Shown here: positions 33,244 through 45,133 of the stretch, in pieces
How the letters are laid out: each line of letters starts with the position of its first letter
Numbering within the stretch: the first letter of the stretch is position 1
From: Phoronis australis
Lineage: Eukaryota > Phoronida > Phoronidae
Length of the DNA stretch: 64,000 nt
Assembly (NCBI GenBank): GCA_002633005.1
Contig: NMRA01000334.1
Location: 306,300 to 370,299 of the forward strand
Reading direction: 5' to 3'
The notes under the pieces: generated by a model
Seen by the model: the letters and a program-made list of their open reading frames with translations, nothing else
What the model was told of the DNA's origin: nothing
The model's database searches: none
Position numbers and translations under genes: made by a program

Positions 33244-34220
33244 AGTCAAAGCTCCAGAAATATTTCTGTTGAGTGTCTAGCAGGTACGAGTGAAAAAAGT
33301 GAAGTCTAAAGCCAATCCGAATTTCGGCGGCCATCTTATTGACACTGCACAATTCAATGGGCTACAAACTTGTCTTCCACAACAAAAACAAACGTTTGCT
33401 ACAGACCACTAACTTGGTTTCAAATTGTTCATTGGTTCAGCGCCACGGTAGGTGTCACCGGACATTTTGAGATTTAGTGTACGTGTGGTGGCTATGAATG
33501 GCATTTTCTCATTTTTGTACCTGTTTAGAAACCAAAAATCCAGGTTGTCGTTCCCTTGACCTATTTGTCTCGCCAACTGCGGTTGTTCGTAATCACTCTG
33601 CCTCTTTTTGCGACGCCAAGTTTTGGCTGGGAATTCAGGTACCGCTAATACTTTTCAGATAAGCCCACCAAAAAGGGATGGTCGACAACCATTTTCTTCC
33701 CAATTTTTAAACTTGTATTGTTTTTGCACTCTGAGCGTGTTTTTTTGCTGGTGCCTAGTAGTTGGATGCAAGTAGTGGTTTTGCCGAGGTTGAAAACTGC
33801 CAATTTTGTGTATTTTTGCTGGTCTTTTGGCACCGCCGTTTAGGTTTGCAGTAGGTATAAAAGCAAAAAAACGCAATTTGAATGCAAGTTTCTTAGACCG
33901 TAGGTAATGGTAAGTACCTGCATGTTTCATGTTTTGTGATTTTGTTGTAAAAAAGAAAAAAAATGCTTTCCCTCAGCTCGAACCCTGCCTGGGGAGGTCA
34001 AAATGAGGGAAAACTGTTGAGTTCCACCTGACAACAACTTTTTCGACGCAAGTGTTTTAGTTAGACGAAGATGTTTATTTAACTGAACTAGGATTGGGCA
34101 ATATATGACACAAACAATCAAACATTATGCCTACAAACTTATACGTGAAGAGGTCAATGGTTACTACGATTTATGAATGAACTTTGTTTACTACGCATTA
34201 CTACAGCAGCAGGCTTTACA

Positions 34221-34376
34221 GGCGTGCGTTCAGTAGACGCTAGGACCTACGCTAGGACCTAGCTAAAACCTAGTCAAAGTCACGTGTTCTCATTTAAAAT
34301 TCACTGCAATATCTCACGTAATCTCGAGAAGTCTTGCTTTGTAGCGAGGTCCTAGCGTTACTGAACGGCAGGCTGG
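34221..34376 (+). mobile_element. ~156-bp MITE, copy 2
   Basis: The left end reads GCGTTCAGTAGACGCTAGGA and the right end TCCTAGCGTTACTGAACGG, imperfect inverted repeats of each other. The inside matches the copies at 27,246 (opposite strand) and 45,412. The nearly complete match among three copies suggests a family active not long ago. Confidence 0.85.
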
Positions 34377-37300
34377 ATTTTGTCAGGCACCTCATATGGT
34401 GAGTTGGGCCTGGTCTCAAAGAATAACAAACTATCCCGTCTTGGAAAAATGCAGAAATCAATTGGGAAAGGAACAGTCAAACCTATAGGTAAGACCACCT
34501 TTATAGCGGAAAGTGTTTTAAGTCAAAAGTTTTGCTTATTGGAGGGAACACCGGTACATGGCTGCTTTTTAAAAATTGAAAACTGTAAATAAAATCATTT
34601 TCACTAAACAGCATTAATGACAATATTTTGATTAAAATGGTTCGTGATAAAATACATCTTACTTTAGTATCTCAGACAGCAGGAAGCAAGTTAACACAAT
34701 AAGGTCACACACACAAAAGATACTGTTCAACAAAGAAGGGCCTAAAATCCATGTAAGACTTAGTGCAAGAGAAAATTCAAGTCAAAACCCAATTAACTTC
34801 GTTTACTGTTTACAGTTACCTCATCTCTACCAACATGATAGTTATGTCATGAGGTGTCATTAAAGGATTACATACAGTAGGAGACCAAGCAGCCGAAGCA
34901 GCAGGATCGTATTCAAAGGGCTGGCGTGCTCTCATTACCAAACTCCAACATTAGGGAGGATCATCTTCAGACACTCAATTTTTACCTGAACTGGTTCTCT
35001 CATGTACTGTGTTAAAATATCTGACGTGTATAAGTGATTCGATTAAGTTAACCCACAGTCTGTAAAAAACTAAATTTTGACTCAGAACAACAACCGATAT
35101 GAAACCGACTTCAGTCGTCAGCAAAGCAAGCGTTTAATTACAACTTAATGTTTTAAAATTGGTCTGTACTTGTTACTTACTCAGATGAGAAGAGATTTCA
35201 GGGTCTTTAAGCTACTGGTAGTTCGTTTCTCGTGGAGACTACATTGTATGTTCGGTGCATGTGGCAAGCCACTTAACAGAGCCTGGTTTCAAGCAGTAAC
35301 AAAAAGTCAGCCATTTTGAAGCCCCGAAATCACCTCCGCTTTGACTATGAAACAATTTGAGAATAGTTTCACAATTGTAAGCAGTCTAAAAAAGAAGTCG
35401 GTGTCGGTGATGGAAGGCAGGTTTATAAAATTCGCCTTACATATTGGCTCGGTCATCAACTGAGGCTTGTAAAATAACAGGTTTATAGTAAACTACTGCT
35501 AAATTTTAGGCTATTCATTCAAAATAAATTTAATAGTATATGTATACCTTGCACAATGCATGACAAAAGAACAGGGTCAACTTCACAACTGAACTCCAAA
35601 AAGCTAAATCACACAGCAACCGACTATGATCAGCAGACGACGTACTTGCCGGAAATAACACCAGATAATTTAGTGAATAATGACGTAACGGCTTGTGCGA
35701 AACGGCACAGATTTCGTCCATTGAAGGTATACGGAGTTGGCGGTCCATGTACTATTAATAGTCTATGCCTCAAGCGAATAGCGACAGATTTTCATGCATA
35801 TGTTCAAATTATGTTGACTAAATTGTATTCAGAGGCATGGTATGTGTTAATTATAACTCCATGTGCATCTTTATCTATTCAGGCTCGACATAACGAGCTG
35901 CAGGTCGCATTTGCGACCTGAAATTCGGAAATGCGAGCTGAGATTTTTGTCAGCTCATATCAAGTCGCAAAATGCGACCTGGAATTTCCAACGAATGCGA
36001 GCTGAGTTTTTACACTTCTCGTCAGATACCTGGCAAATATAAAGCAACTCCTGTTAATCCGACCGTTAATTGGTTGTTACCAAATTTAAGTTCAAACGAA
36101 CACTAACCGAGAAAAACCCTCCCGATGACTTGTAAACAAGTCGCGTAAACATGAGTTGAGTTATGGAGAATCGATCTTTAACGCGTTTCATTGGCTAACA
36201 TTTTCGGCCAATTTTGCAAGTTTCCGGATTACCCGAAGAAAGTTTCTGCCACAGCATAACACGTGAAAAAACGGTTCTTTCTACGAATTCTTAAGCGATC
36301 AACTTACCAAACTTCGAAAAATACGTTTATTTTTCGCGTAAGATGTCCTTATTACATGTACCAAATATCCACGACAGTATCCATGATCGCACCGCGGCAC
36401 TGCCGGTTGGTCCCTGTCAGACGATAGTCTAGCTGTGTGGGTTTGTTTAAAAGGTAGCTATGCTTTGAAGTTGTGCGTAGATGGAGAGTGAATAATCAAA
36501 TCCAGTAATTAATTTATTATATGATAACCCCTAATTAGACAAATGAAACCTATCATTAATTAAGTAATCAACTACAAAGAGAAACTACGCTAGCGCCCTC
36601 TTTAAAGATTACTTTAATCAAACAACCAAACGATCAAATGTCTTATCTGCTATCCAAGCTAGGATTCTCCACTTGTTGGATGTCTGTCCTGTTGGTGAAT
36701 CTTCAAACTACACACACTGTTAGCGACAGTGTACTTGCTGGTCACCGTCTCTGGTGATGCAACACTTGCAGGCAATTTCTTCTACCCACGATTCTTTATG
36801 CTGGTCACAGTCTCTGGCTGATGACGCAACACTTTAGGTAGTATCTTACTACCCACAATGCAAGTGACAAGCTCTTACTTAACTTCCGGTTCGTTAACCC
36901 TTGCCCTTGCCAAGATCCCTTCTAGAATCTTCCACGAGATGGCTCTATCGTACAACTGCTTCTGTACACTGTAGCAAGTCTTTATGCTTCAACTACTTTT
37001 GCGCATCTGATTATCTTGCTGATTTCAGCCCATAATATAACATTGTACTTATTTAGTGATTGGCTAATAAAAACCACATGATCATATCCACTCGTACTAT
37101 TGGCTGTTACAATTTGTTCTCAGAATATTCTAGACTCTCTAGAGTACTTTGACCCCAGAACCCAAAGTTGTAAACACCATCTAAAAATAGATTTTGACGT
37201 TAAAATACATGTCAACAAGTCTGACCCCATGATTTAAAAGTACATATGCACAAATTTTGGGCAACTTAAAATGGATCTATTCTTACTAATTACTTAATCA

Positions 37301-37470
37301 ATATTTATTCTGACANAGAGAGATTTTTCACTAGGGGAATTTTTATGCCTCGTGGGGGGAATTTCACGTGATATTTCAATATGTTTGAGAGGGGATATTG
37401 GGCCCCAAATTTGAGGGATTGAGGGCCCAGTCCTTTATGGAAAGAAAAATTATAATGTTTCAACCCGTAG
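34377..37470. other. intergenic with small repeats; no gene supported
   Basis: Contents: copy B of the dispersed repeat (35,120-35,255; copy A at 15,395); the palindrome CAGGTCGCATTTGCGACCTG at 35,901-35,920 within a cluster of GCGACCTG and GCGAGCTGA words to 36,010; and a diverged tandem duplication at about 36,735-36,860 built on CTGGTCAC, GTCTCTGG, GCAACACTT and CTACCCAC. A 121-codon open frame at 35,556-35,921 has no recognisable domain and runs into the palindrome cluster, so I do not call it a gene. Confidence 0.55.
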
Positions 37471-37757
37471 CAGGGGCGGATCCAGGTTTTTCAGTTAGGG
37501 GGGCAGGGCACAGGAATAAGCAGCATTTCGGCAGATGCGCGCGCCCAGCTTAAACTCTGGGGATGCAGGGGTCTTGAATTCTTGGGTTTGCGGACCTGTT
37601 GACTGAAAAAAAAACGGTAACGGGGTTCATTCAGCGCCTATGCGTTGTTTATTCACCCCCCAAGACCCGCCCTGGTTGCGCCTGCTAGTCAGCAACTCGC
37701 ACCCGAACTCAAAATGGGATCTGATACAATTTTAGCCCCCCCCCCTAAATCCGTAGT
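37471..37757 (+). mobile_element. hAT-like MITE
   Basis: It starts CAGGGGCGGATCCAGG and ends near CCCCCTAAATCCG. CCGTAG precedes the left end and overlaps the right end, a possible target duplication. Inside it follows the family pattern (GCGCGCCCAGC, GTAACGGGG, CAAGACCC). Non-coding. Confidence 0.7.
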
Positions 37758-38426
37758 CATGAAAACACAGCCTGGCTGATCCATTCTCCGGTCGTTACTA
37801 TATGCTTTAAACAACTGACCGACATGCGACAAAATATGATCTAACTTTTCGAAAACATTCATAAATTTTACACGGACATATTTTTGCTTCGTCGCGGCAA
37901 CGACCCAGCGCTTCCGAATCGCAACGTCTGTAGAGATTGTGAAGCAGACAGTTGCGTGTCCGTATTTTTTCTAGCCGTTCGCGGAACAACACGGTCTGAA
38001 ACACAGAACTATGCCGATAGCTAACGAGCATCGTAGCGAGCCTCGTTTTGGAATGCGCCTCCTGTCGGCGTGAATAGGGTCTATAGCGGCTTGTCTCTGT
38101 TAGCACCCGGGTGCTAGTGGTTTATTTGAAAATGAACTCATAGATTCCCGGCGGTTATAAAAGACCCGATGCTTTACGATATTCCCCGGGACCGAAATAT
38201 TCCAGAACTGATATTTTCCTGTTCCGATGTTTCCCGAGGTTGATGTTCCCTAAACCCTATACTCTATGCCCGTAGCCAGCTATTTCAACTAAATGGTTTC
38301 TAGATGCAAAATTGGGGTTAGCAAACTTTTTATTCTTCTCTTCATACACCTCCCCCCGGCAACTTTTCACTACCCGGAACACTGTCACCGTAAAATCACG
38401 AGCATGACGTTAACTTTCTACGCCTC

Positions 38427-39270
38427 ATGACTAGAGCCAAAGAGAAAGGCATGGTCTTCAACAAGGACAAATGCATCATCGGCGAATACGAGATAGAATA
38501 CTTTGGGCAAATATACATGTATGACCACACAGGAGTGCGCCCCGACCCATCAAAGGTACAGGCAATAAACGACATACAGGCACCATCCAACGCGCAGGAG
38601 CTTCGTTCTTTCCTTGGCACGATTACACGATCCATTTATACCAAATCTCAGTGAAACCTCTCTCCCTCTAAGAGCCCTATTGCGAAAAGACTCTGATTTC
38701 CAATGGCAACATGAACAGCAGACCGCATTTGACAATCTCAAGAAAACCATCAAGGAAGCAAGCTACCTACACTATTTTGACCCGAATATCCCAGCGGTCG
38801 TGCAGGTCAACGCATCTCAGTCCACCCTAGGCGCGGCACTGACGCAAAATGGTCGACCCATCGCGTTTGCTTCTAAGACGCTCACAAACACAGAGAGTCG
38901 TTACGCTAACATCGAGCGAGAACTACTCGCATGTGTTTACGGTACAGAACGCTTCTATACATACCTTTTTGGCCAACCATTCCTTATAGAAAGTGACCAC
39001 AAGCCACTGGAAATGATTTTGGCCAAGCCTCTGTACAAGGCGCCTGCCAGATTGTAGCGCATGCTTCTGCGTTTACAAAAATATGACTATCAGATCAAAT
39101 ACAGGCCAGGACCCAAGATGGTCCTTGCCAACGGATTGTCGCGACTCCTTACTGCCAATGCCCACAAGGAAACTCCTCTTGACCTCAATGTGAACTTTGT
39201 ACAGTTTTCCACCGAACGGTTACAAGAACTAAAAAAGAAACTGATCAAGACACAACACTGGCTCTCTTGA
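38427..39270 (+). pseudogene. Gypsy pol fragment: RT C-terminus and RNase H (broken)
   Basis: Frame 1 (38,427 to about 38,620) gives the RT thumb region (AKEKGMVFNKDKC, ELRSFLG). A deletion of several bases then shifts to the frame of 38,614-39,057, which is RNase H (NGRPIAFASKTL, IERELLACVYG, ESDHKPLE). The first catalytic Asp of RNase H is replaced by Asn (VQVNAS, where the - copy has QVDAS). A TAG at 39,055-39,057 replaces a Gln codon, and the tether to integrase follows in 39,061-39,270. Family: Metaviridae-type pol. Not functional. Confidence 0.88.
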
Positions 39271-40311
39271 AGGACTATGTTTTCAATGGATTCCCAGCAA
39301 AGGCACACGACTTACCTGTTAACATCCGCTTTCTTTGGTCTATTAGAGATCTGACCATCGACGATGGTCTTCTCCTCAAGGGAAATCAGGTCCTCGTACC
39401 ACTCTCGCTTCAACAATTAGACTATTTGCACAGGCTCCATTACGAAAACCAAGGAATTGTTCGCTGTCAACAACTAGCCCGATCCACTGTCTATTGGCCT
39501 GGCATTATGAAGGATAGTAGAAAACCTCGTGTCCACTTGCAAAACATGCAAGAAACATCAGAGCTCTTCACCCAAAGAACCTCTGGAATCTGTCGCCGAT
39601 GACATACCAAACATCCCCTGGCACACCATTAGTGCTGACCTGTTTTATCTAAACGGCCAAGAATATTTCATCGTCGCTGATTATTTCTCCAAGTACTTCA
39701 TTGTCGAGAAGCTGAACACCTCTACCAGTCAGCGAGTTGCGAGCATCTTCAGCCATATCTTTGTCATGTTTGGTCCACCCGACACTTTCATCACCGACAA
39801 CGGGCCCCAATTCATCGGAGCCCCCGTCAGAGCCACGGTAAAGATGTTCGACATTTTACATATCACTTCGTCGCCCCACTACCCCCGATCACATGGCTTC
39901 CTTGAACGCATGATTGGTACCGTCAAGAACCTGATGCTGAAGACACAGAACCTGGACGGGGCTTTTCTCCAGTACATGACAACACCCACGAACCCCCAGA
40001 TGGCCTCCTCCGCTGAACTTATGTTCGGCCGCAAGCTGAGAAGTAAACTACCATCTTACATCCAAAGACAGCCACTCCAGCGAGATGACAACCTGCCTCA
40101 CCCGAACTCGCCTGATAGGCGCGAACTAACAGAACTGCGGCTGAACGAGCGCGTGTACTATCAAGACGTCGCCACGAAGACTTGGTCACCTGGCACCATC
40201 ATCGGAGTAGGCCCAGAACCACGGTCCTACAGGCTGTATACGGTACAATGCGAGACAAGCGGTTGCTTACTTCGCCGCAGCCGCATCCTGCTTAGACCTC
40301 GACAAGTGTAG
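39267..40311 (+). pseudogene. Gypsy integrase (HHCC zinc domain and DD35E core), frameshifted
   Basis: The first part (39,267 to about 39,525) is the N-terminal zinc domain with the HRLHYENQG histidines. After a frameshift the 39,529-40,311 frame continues with the CKTC cysteines and the catalytic core: Asp in SADLFY (residue 37), Asp in TDNGPQF (residue 90) and Glu in HGFLERM (residue 126), with 35 residues between the last two. The C-terminal part (about 190-245) is the small beta-barrel-like domain. The core looks intact but the frameshift separates it from the zinc domain and from RT/RNase H. Confidence 0.88.
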
Positions 40312-40751
40312 GACCGTGGCACGGTCATGAGATTCGCCCCCTCACCAGCTCAGATGGCCACAGATCCCAACGCCAGAGATACCTTACTTAGCCAAACCAG
40401 TGCGCCTGACAAAACAACGCCCACCTTTACCACCCGCGAACCACCGTCTGAAGTCCGACCAACACCGCCTAAACATGCTTCTGAAACGGGCAATAATGCG
40501 GCTAAGCCTCCCATCATTTCACCCATCCCGAGCACCGTGGTTACCCTCTACGGACGAATGGTTACAAGACCAGCACGACTCATCCAAGAGATGTAGTTAC
40601 AAGCAGCCAAACCGTTGGGGCAGAATAATCCCCGTTTGACTGTCCAGACAATGATAGTCCGCCCATTGTCTTATAAATGTAGTTAGGACCAGTTAACATA
40701 GTTTTAAAATTATGATAGTGTTTCATACTGTATTTTTTTCAAAAGGGGGGA

Positions 40752-40916
40752 TGTTACGTTATGGTCAGTAGTAACTAAAGATGTCGCTACCACTGTCTTA
40801 TGCTCTGTTACCTACTTCCTGTTCCGGTTGATGTTTCATGTACTCTCAATAGTCACAATGGTATCGATCTTCATCTTTGGTCCGAAACCAGCATAGAAAC
40901 ATAACAAGGCCTACAT
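40752..40916 (+). repeat. 3' LTR of the + Gypsy copy (165 bp)
   Basis: It starts TGTTACG and ends ACATAACA, with TGTTA/TAACA inverted ends. It directly follows the polypurine tract. Its reverse complement matches 42,300-42,470 and 45,295-45,624 (minus an insertion). It is very short for an LTR, and I see no clear TATA box. Confidence 0.85.
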
Positions 40917-40957
40917 ATCGTACGTGAATCATTACGTACGGCGTTTTCCCGTTGCTC

Positions 40958-41916
40958 CCAACTTGTTCGATTCTACAGTCCAACAACAAGTTGGGAAGTT
41001 TACCCCTGTAGCCAAAATCTTACAAGACTGATTAACTCCAATCTGGCCTTTATGGTTGGAGGGCCAGCTCTCTTTTGTTCGATAATTGCTCTCAGCTAAT
41101 GTCCAATATAGATCGTATCTACCCTGACTGGGCTGTGCTGTTAAAAATAAAAGTTAAGTTATAACATATTTGAACATAAACCAATGGCATTTCTGAAATT
41201 TTCGTCAAATGGTGATCATGTTTAGTTTTTGAATTGCCAAAATCGCCCAACTGCAACCAAGTTACGACGGACAATCCATTGTTTCCAATACACCAATTCA
41301 CTCTGCCGGCCGGGTGTTTGACTGTGTTCACATGCGGTCTGTAATAAGTCTGATAGGTAATTGGCCTGCTTGTTGTCATAACAGACAAAAGATTTTGCTT
41401 GGCAGTTAATAAACAAGCCAGATGTTATCACACGCTCAGAATCCCCTACGTCTGATTAAGTCACTGAACGGGAAAACGATGTCATGTATTACGCCATGAC
41501 TTCGTTTTCCGGTTCCGTGACTTTACCAGACGAGCCTGTGATGATATCTAGCTTCTTTGTTAACTACCAAGTGCAGTCTTTTGTCTTGTATGACAGCAGG
41601 AAGGCCAATTATCTACATGTACCTGGCTTATTACAGACCACTTGAGAACACAGTCAAACCCAAGCAGCGAATTGGTACGTTCAGAAAGAAAAGATTGTCG
41701 TAATTTTGTTGTGCATGTAGTTGGGCGATTTTGGCGATTTAAAAACTAAACATGATAACCATTTGACGATGATTTTAGAAATGCTATTGGTTTATGTTCA
41801 GGTATGTTATAACTTAACTTTTATTTAAGCAGAACAGCCCAGTCAGCCCTAGATACGATCTTAATGGAGATTAAAGCAATTATCGACCATGCAAAAGAGA
41901 GTTGGCCCTCCAACCA
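40958..41916. mobile_element. fold-back element: ~390-bp inverted arms around a short hairpin
   Basis: The left arm (41,053 to about 41,440) and right arm (about 41,522 to 41,916) are reverse complements at roughly 80% identity over nearly their full length. The centre (41,460-41,521) is itself a hairpin with GTCACTGAACGGGAAAACGA opposite TCGTTTTCCGGTTCCGTGAC. Outside the left arm the repeat continues to 40,958, where CCCAACTTGTT pairs with AACAAGTTGGG. A single arm occurs at 27,490. Open frames within it are chance. As RNA it would fold into a very long hairpin. Confidence 0.85.
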
Positions 41917-42146
41917 CAGTGGCGGATCTAGGATATCACAAGGGGGGGGCAACATTTTGTCTGGAAACTTGCGCAAAGCACGATTGTAGATGCGCATAGC
42001 ACCAAATGGGGGGGGGGGTTTGCTCCCCTCCCACCCAGGAAAAATTTTCTGTTTTTTCTCTGAAAATCAAGCATTTTCCTTGATTTCTGAAGTATTATCC
42101 AAGGAAAAAAACACGGCGAACGTGTCAAACTTGAAAAACTGCAATT

Positions 42147-42210
42147 ACCACAGACTCGAACTCACGAACTGGCGGATAAAGCGCGTGTGCTTTACCACTG
42201 CACCACAATT
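42147..42210 (-). repeat. tRNA-derived SINE head
   Basis: On the - strand TGGTGCAGTGGTAAAGC is a good A box, and GAGTTCGAGTCTG, about 35 bases on, is a good B box. The sequence between looks like a tRNA body, but the acceptor stem is poor and the 3' side runs into unrelated DNA. It is a tRNA-derived retroposon head or pseudo-tRNA. Confidence 0.6.
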
Positions 42211-42299
42211 CCACTCGTGATTTGATACTAAGAGCCCCAATTGTTTATGGTCCACAGCGTTTGCGCGCGATACCTACTTCTTTTTGTAATGCTTATTAC

Positions 42300-42470
42300 T
42301 GTTATGTTTCTATGCTGGTTTCGGACCAAAGATAAAGAGCGATACGATTGTCACTAAAGCATATATATATTGAGAACATCAACCGGAACAGGAAGTAGGT
42401 AACAGAGCATGCCTACTATAATAAGACACTGGTAGCGACATCTTTAGTTACTACTGACCATAACGTAACA
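42300..42470 (-). repeat. 3' LTR of the - Gypsy copy
   Basis: On the + strand it runs from TGTTATG to CGTAACA. It contains an extra segment of about 12 bases (GCCTACTATAAT region) compared with the LTR at 40,752. Next to its inner end lies ATCAAGGGAA (- strand), a worn polypurine tract. Confidence 0.85.
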
Positions 42471-42561
42471 TTCCCTTGATGAAAAAAATACACTATGAAA
42501 CACTATCCTAATTTTAAAACTATGATAACTGGTCATGGGTGGACTATCATTGTCTGGACAG

Positions 42562-43966
42562 TCAAACGGGGATAATTCTGCCCCAACAGATTGGCTGCTG
42601 GTAACTACATCTCTTGGATGAGACGTGCAGGTCTTGTAACCGTTCGTCCGGAGAGGGTAACCACAGTGCTCGGGGTGGGTGAAATAATGGGAGGCTAAGC
42701 CGCACTATTGCCCGTTTCAGGAGCATGGTTAGGCTGTGTTGGTCGGACTTCAGACGGTGTTTCGCGGGTGATAACGGTGGGCGTTGTTTTGTCAGGCGCA
42801 CTGGCATGTTTCGCAAGTGCATACGAGGTTTTCTATGTCCTTCATAATGCCAGGCCAATAGACAGTGGATCGGGCTAGTTGCTTACAGCGAACAATTCCT
42901 TGGTATCCGTAATGGAGCCTGTGCAAATAGTCTAATTGTTGAAGCGAGAGTGGTACGAGGACCTGAGTTCCCTTGAGGAGAAGACCATCCTCGATGGTCA
43001 GATCTCTAATAGAGCAAAAAGAGCGGATGTTAGCAGGTAAGTCGCGTGCCTTTGCTGGGAATCCACTGAAAACATAGTCCTTCAAGAGAGCCAGTGTTGT
43101 GTCTTTATCAGTGGAATTTACTTGTGGGCACTGGCAGTAGGGAGTCGCGACAATCCGTCGGCAAGGACCATCTCGGGTCCTGACCTGTATTTGATCTGAT
43201 AGTCATATTTTTGTAAACGCAGAAGCATGCGCTGCAGTCTGGCAGGCACCTTGTGCAGGGGCTTGGCCACAATCATTTCCAGTGGCTTGTGGTCACTTTC
43301 TGTAACGAATGGTTGGCCAAAAAGTATGTAGGAATACGTTCTGCACCGAAAACACATGCGAGTAGTTCTCGCTCGATGCTAGCGTAACGACTCTCTGTGT
43401 CTGTGAGCGTCTTAGAAGCAAACACGATGGGTCGACCATTTTGCGTCAATGCCGCGCCTAGGGCGGACTGAGATGCGTCGACCTGCACGACTGTTGGGAT
43501 CTTCGGGTCAAAATAGTGTAGGTAGCTTGCTTCCTTGATGGTTTTCTTGAGATTGTCAAATGCAGTCTGCTGTTCATGTTGCCATTGGAAATCAGTCTTT
43601 TCGCAGTAGGGCTCTTAGAGGGGCAGTGGTTTCACTGAGATTTGGTATAAATGGAGACGTGTATGTAATCATGCGAAGAAAAGAACGAAGCTCCTGCGCG
43701 CTGGATGGTGCCTGTATGTCGTTTATTGCCTGTACCTTTGATGAATCGGGGCGTACTCCCGTGTCTTCATAGATTTGCCCAAAGAATTCTATTTCGTGTG
43801 CGCCAATGATGCATTTGTCCTTGTTGAAGACCATGCCTTTCTCTTTGGCTCTATTCATGAGGCGTGGAAGGTTAACGTCTTGCTCGTGTTTATCCTTGCA
43901 AAAAACTGTGATATCATCGGCAATGGATATGACACCGGGTATCCCCTGTAGGCTGTCCTCCATCAC
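42562..43966 (-). pseudogene. Gypsy pol remnants: RT palm, RNase H, integrase zinc domain (broken)
   Basis: From 43,966 downwards the - strand gives RT with the catalytic pair in SIADDITVF, then the thumb. After further frame breaks come RNase H (QVDASQSALGAAL with its catalytic Asp, IERELLACVFG, ESDHKPLEM) and the HHCC zinc domain of integrase (HRLHYGYQG, CETC) at 42,792-43,085. The sequence then jumps from CETC straight to the Pro/Thr-rich tail, so the whole DD35E core is deleted. Not functional. Confidence 0.88.
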
Positions 43967-43969
43967 CTT

Positions 43970-45133
43970 TTAAAAAACGTCTTGAGAAACCACAATGCCC
44001 ATGGTCAGGCGACAGTAATAGCATAGGCGGGAGGTTGACGGTGATGTCAGGGTAGGTTTGCCATTCGGTGTCAGGTGGTTTGGGAACATGCGACGGTAGG
44101 TACTGAGTGGGAGGAGGTTACCACTAGCGCCAGTATCCACCTTGCCTCTGAGGATACCTTGTTTACGGTGTTCGTGCCAAATGTTAATATCAGCAAAATC
44201 CTCTTGTTTGACATCATTACCGATAGAGTCGAAGACTAAGTTTTCAAAAGAGATTTCGTCAGTCTCGGGTACATGAGAAGTAGCGTGGAATCGCTGAGGG
44301 TTGGGTGGTGGGTGAGCCTTGGGCTTTGTAACCGGGTTGCCTGATGAGCGACAGACATCTCGCCAGTGTCCCACCTTTCCACATCGGTGGCAGGTTTGGC
44401 CCTTAGCTGGACATTGGTTGTGATATCTATGCCGTTCTTTTCCACAGTTTTCACATGTGTCGCTGGGTGTGGGTTTTCTATCTGTGTAGCGTTTTGCAGA
44501 GCTCTTTTCACGAGCATATCTTTTGATGGCATGGATTTCCGTGGTGGGACGACCGATTTGTTGCAGTTGTGCTAGGGTGTATTCATACGTACGGGTGATA
44601 TCAAGAGCATGTTTCAGTTTGAGTTTGTCCGGGTCTTGTTCGAGTAGTTTCTTCTGAACTTTGTGAGTTTGCCCCTTGAATAATTTGGTCAAGATTGCGT
44701 CGTCCTTAGCATCTCGGTTGCCGAAGTTGCATTTCTCCGCGTAGAGTAGAAGGCGCGTAAAGAAGTCGTCGATAGATTCGTTGCTGTCTTGTGTCATCTG
44801 TCTAAGTTGAAAACGGCAAAGGCGAAAACTTGCTTTCGGCTCAAAATACTTCTCGAAGCGATCCCAAACTGTTGTCGGGTCGTCTCGCTGTTCGGTCGTG
44901 AGGGACCAGGAATAAAAAATTTCGAGGGCTTTGAGGCCCAGCCATAAGAGTATATCGCTCACTTTAGTCGATGTCGATTGGCTGGTGTACGCAAGAGTGC
45001 TGAGAATAAGGTTGCAATACCTCTTAAAAGTCCGGAACGTTACTACAGTTTTCCGATCAAAAGACGGTGGTTTCACCCCAAGTAAATTGGGGTTGTGGTG
45101 CATTGGTTGAGGGTTGTCTTCTCCGTCTGACAT
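43970..45133 (-). CDS. Gypsy gag-protease fused to an RT fragment (387 codons)
   Basis: This is the longest open frame in the window. Residues about 25-200 are retrotransposon gag (FEKYFEPKASFRLCRFQLRQ, IDDFFTRLLLYAEKC). Two zinc knuckles follow: residues 227-241, with an unusual spacing (five residues between His and the last Cys), and 248-261, a canonical CX2CX4HX4C. The aspartic protease motif VDTGAS is at 332-337. At about residue 368 the protease breaks off and joins the RT palm (MGIVVSQDVF) across an internal deletion, so protease is incomplete. Gag itself appears intact from ATG 45,133, the first ATG inside the element. Confidence 0.88.
   Translation of the reverse strand: MSDGEDNPQPMHHNPNLLGVKPPSFDRKTVVTFRTFKRYCNLILSTLAYTSQSTSTKVSDILLWLGLKALEIFYSWSLTTEQRDDPTTVWDRFEKYFEPKASFRLCRFQLRQMTQDSNESIDDFFTRLLLYAEKCNFGNRDAKDDAILTKLFKGQTHKVQKKLLEQDPDKLKLKHALDITRTYEYTLAQLQQIGRPTTEIHAIKRYAREKSSAKRYTDRKPTPSDTCENCGKERHRYHNQCPAKGQTCHRCGKVGHWRDVCRSSGNPVTKPKAHPPPNPQRFHATSHVPETDEISFENLVFDSIGNDVKQEDFADINIWHEHRKQGILRGKVDTGASGNLLPLSTYRRMFPNHLTPNGKPTLTSPSTSRLCYYCRLTMGIVVSQDVF

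Larger units (their letters stand above)
38393..40916 (+). mobile_element. Ty3/Gypsy LTR retrotransposon, 5'-truncated and disabled copy
   Basis: The copy begins abruptly inside the reverse transcriptase gene and then has RNase H, integrase, a purine-rich AAAAGGGGGG tract (40,741-40,750) and one LTR (40,752-40,916, starting TGTTACG and ending ATAACA). The 5' LTR, gag, protease and first half of RT are missing. The pol reading is broken by frameshifts near 38,620, 39,240 and 39,525 and by a TAG at 39,055-39,057. The - copy at 42,300 belongs to the same family and extends further 5'. It cannot move by itself. Confidence 0.92.

Noticed and set aside
37807-38106. 99-codon open frame on the - strand, Arg/Cys-rich
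   Set aside because: No motif pattern fits a zinc finger or other family, and it sits between two mobile elements. Left uncalled.
41119-41431. Open frames of 69-89 codons on the - strand
   Set aside because: They lie entirely inside the fold-back arm and have no domain.
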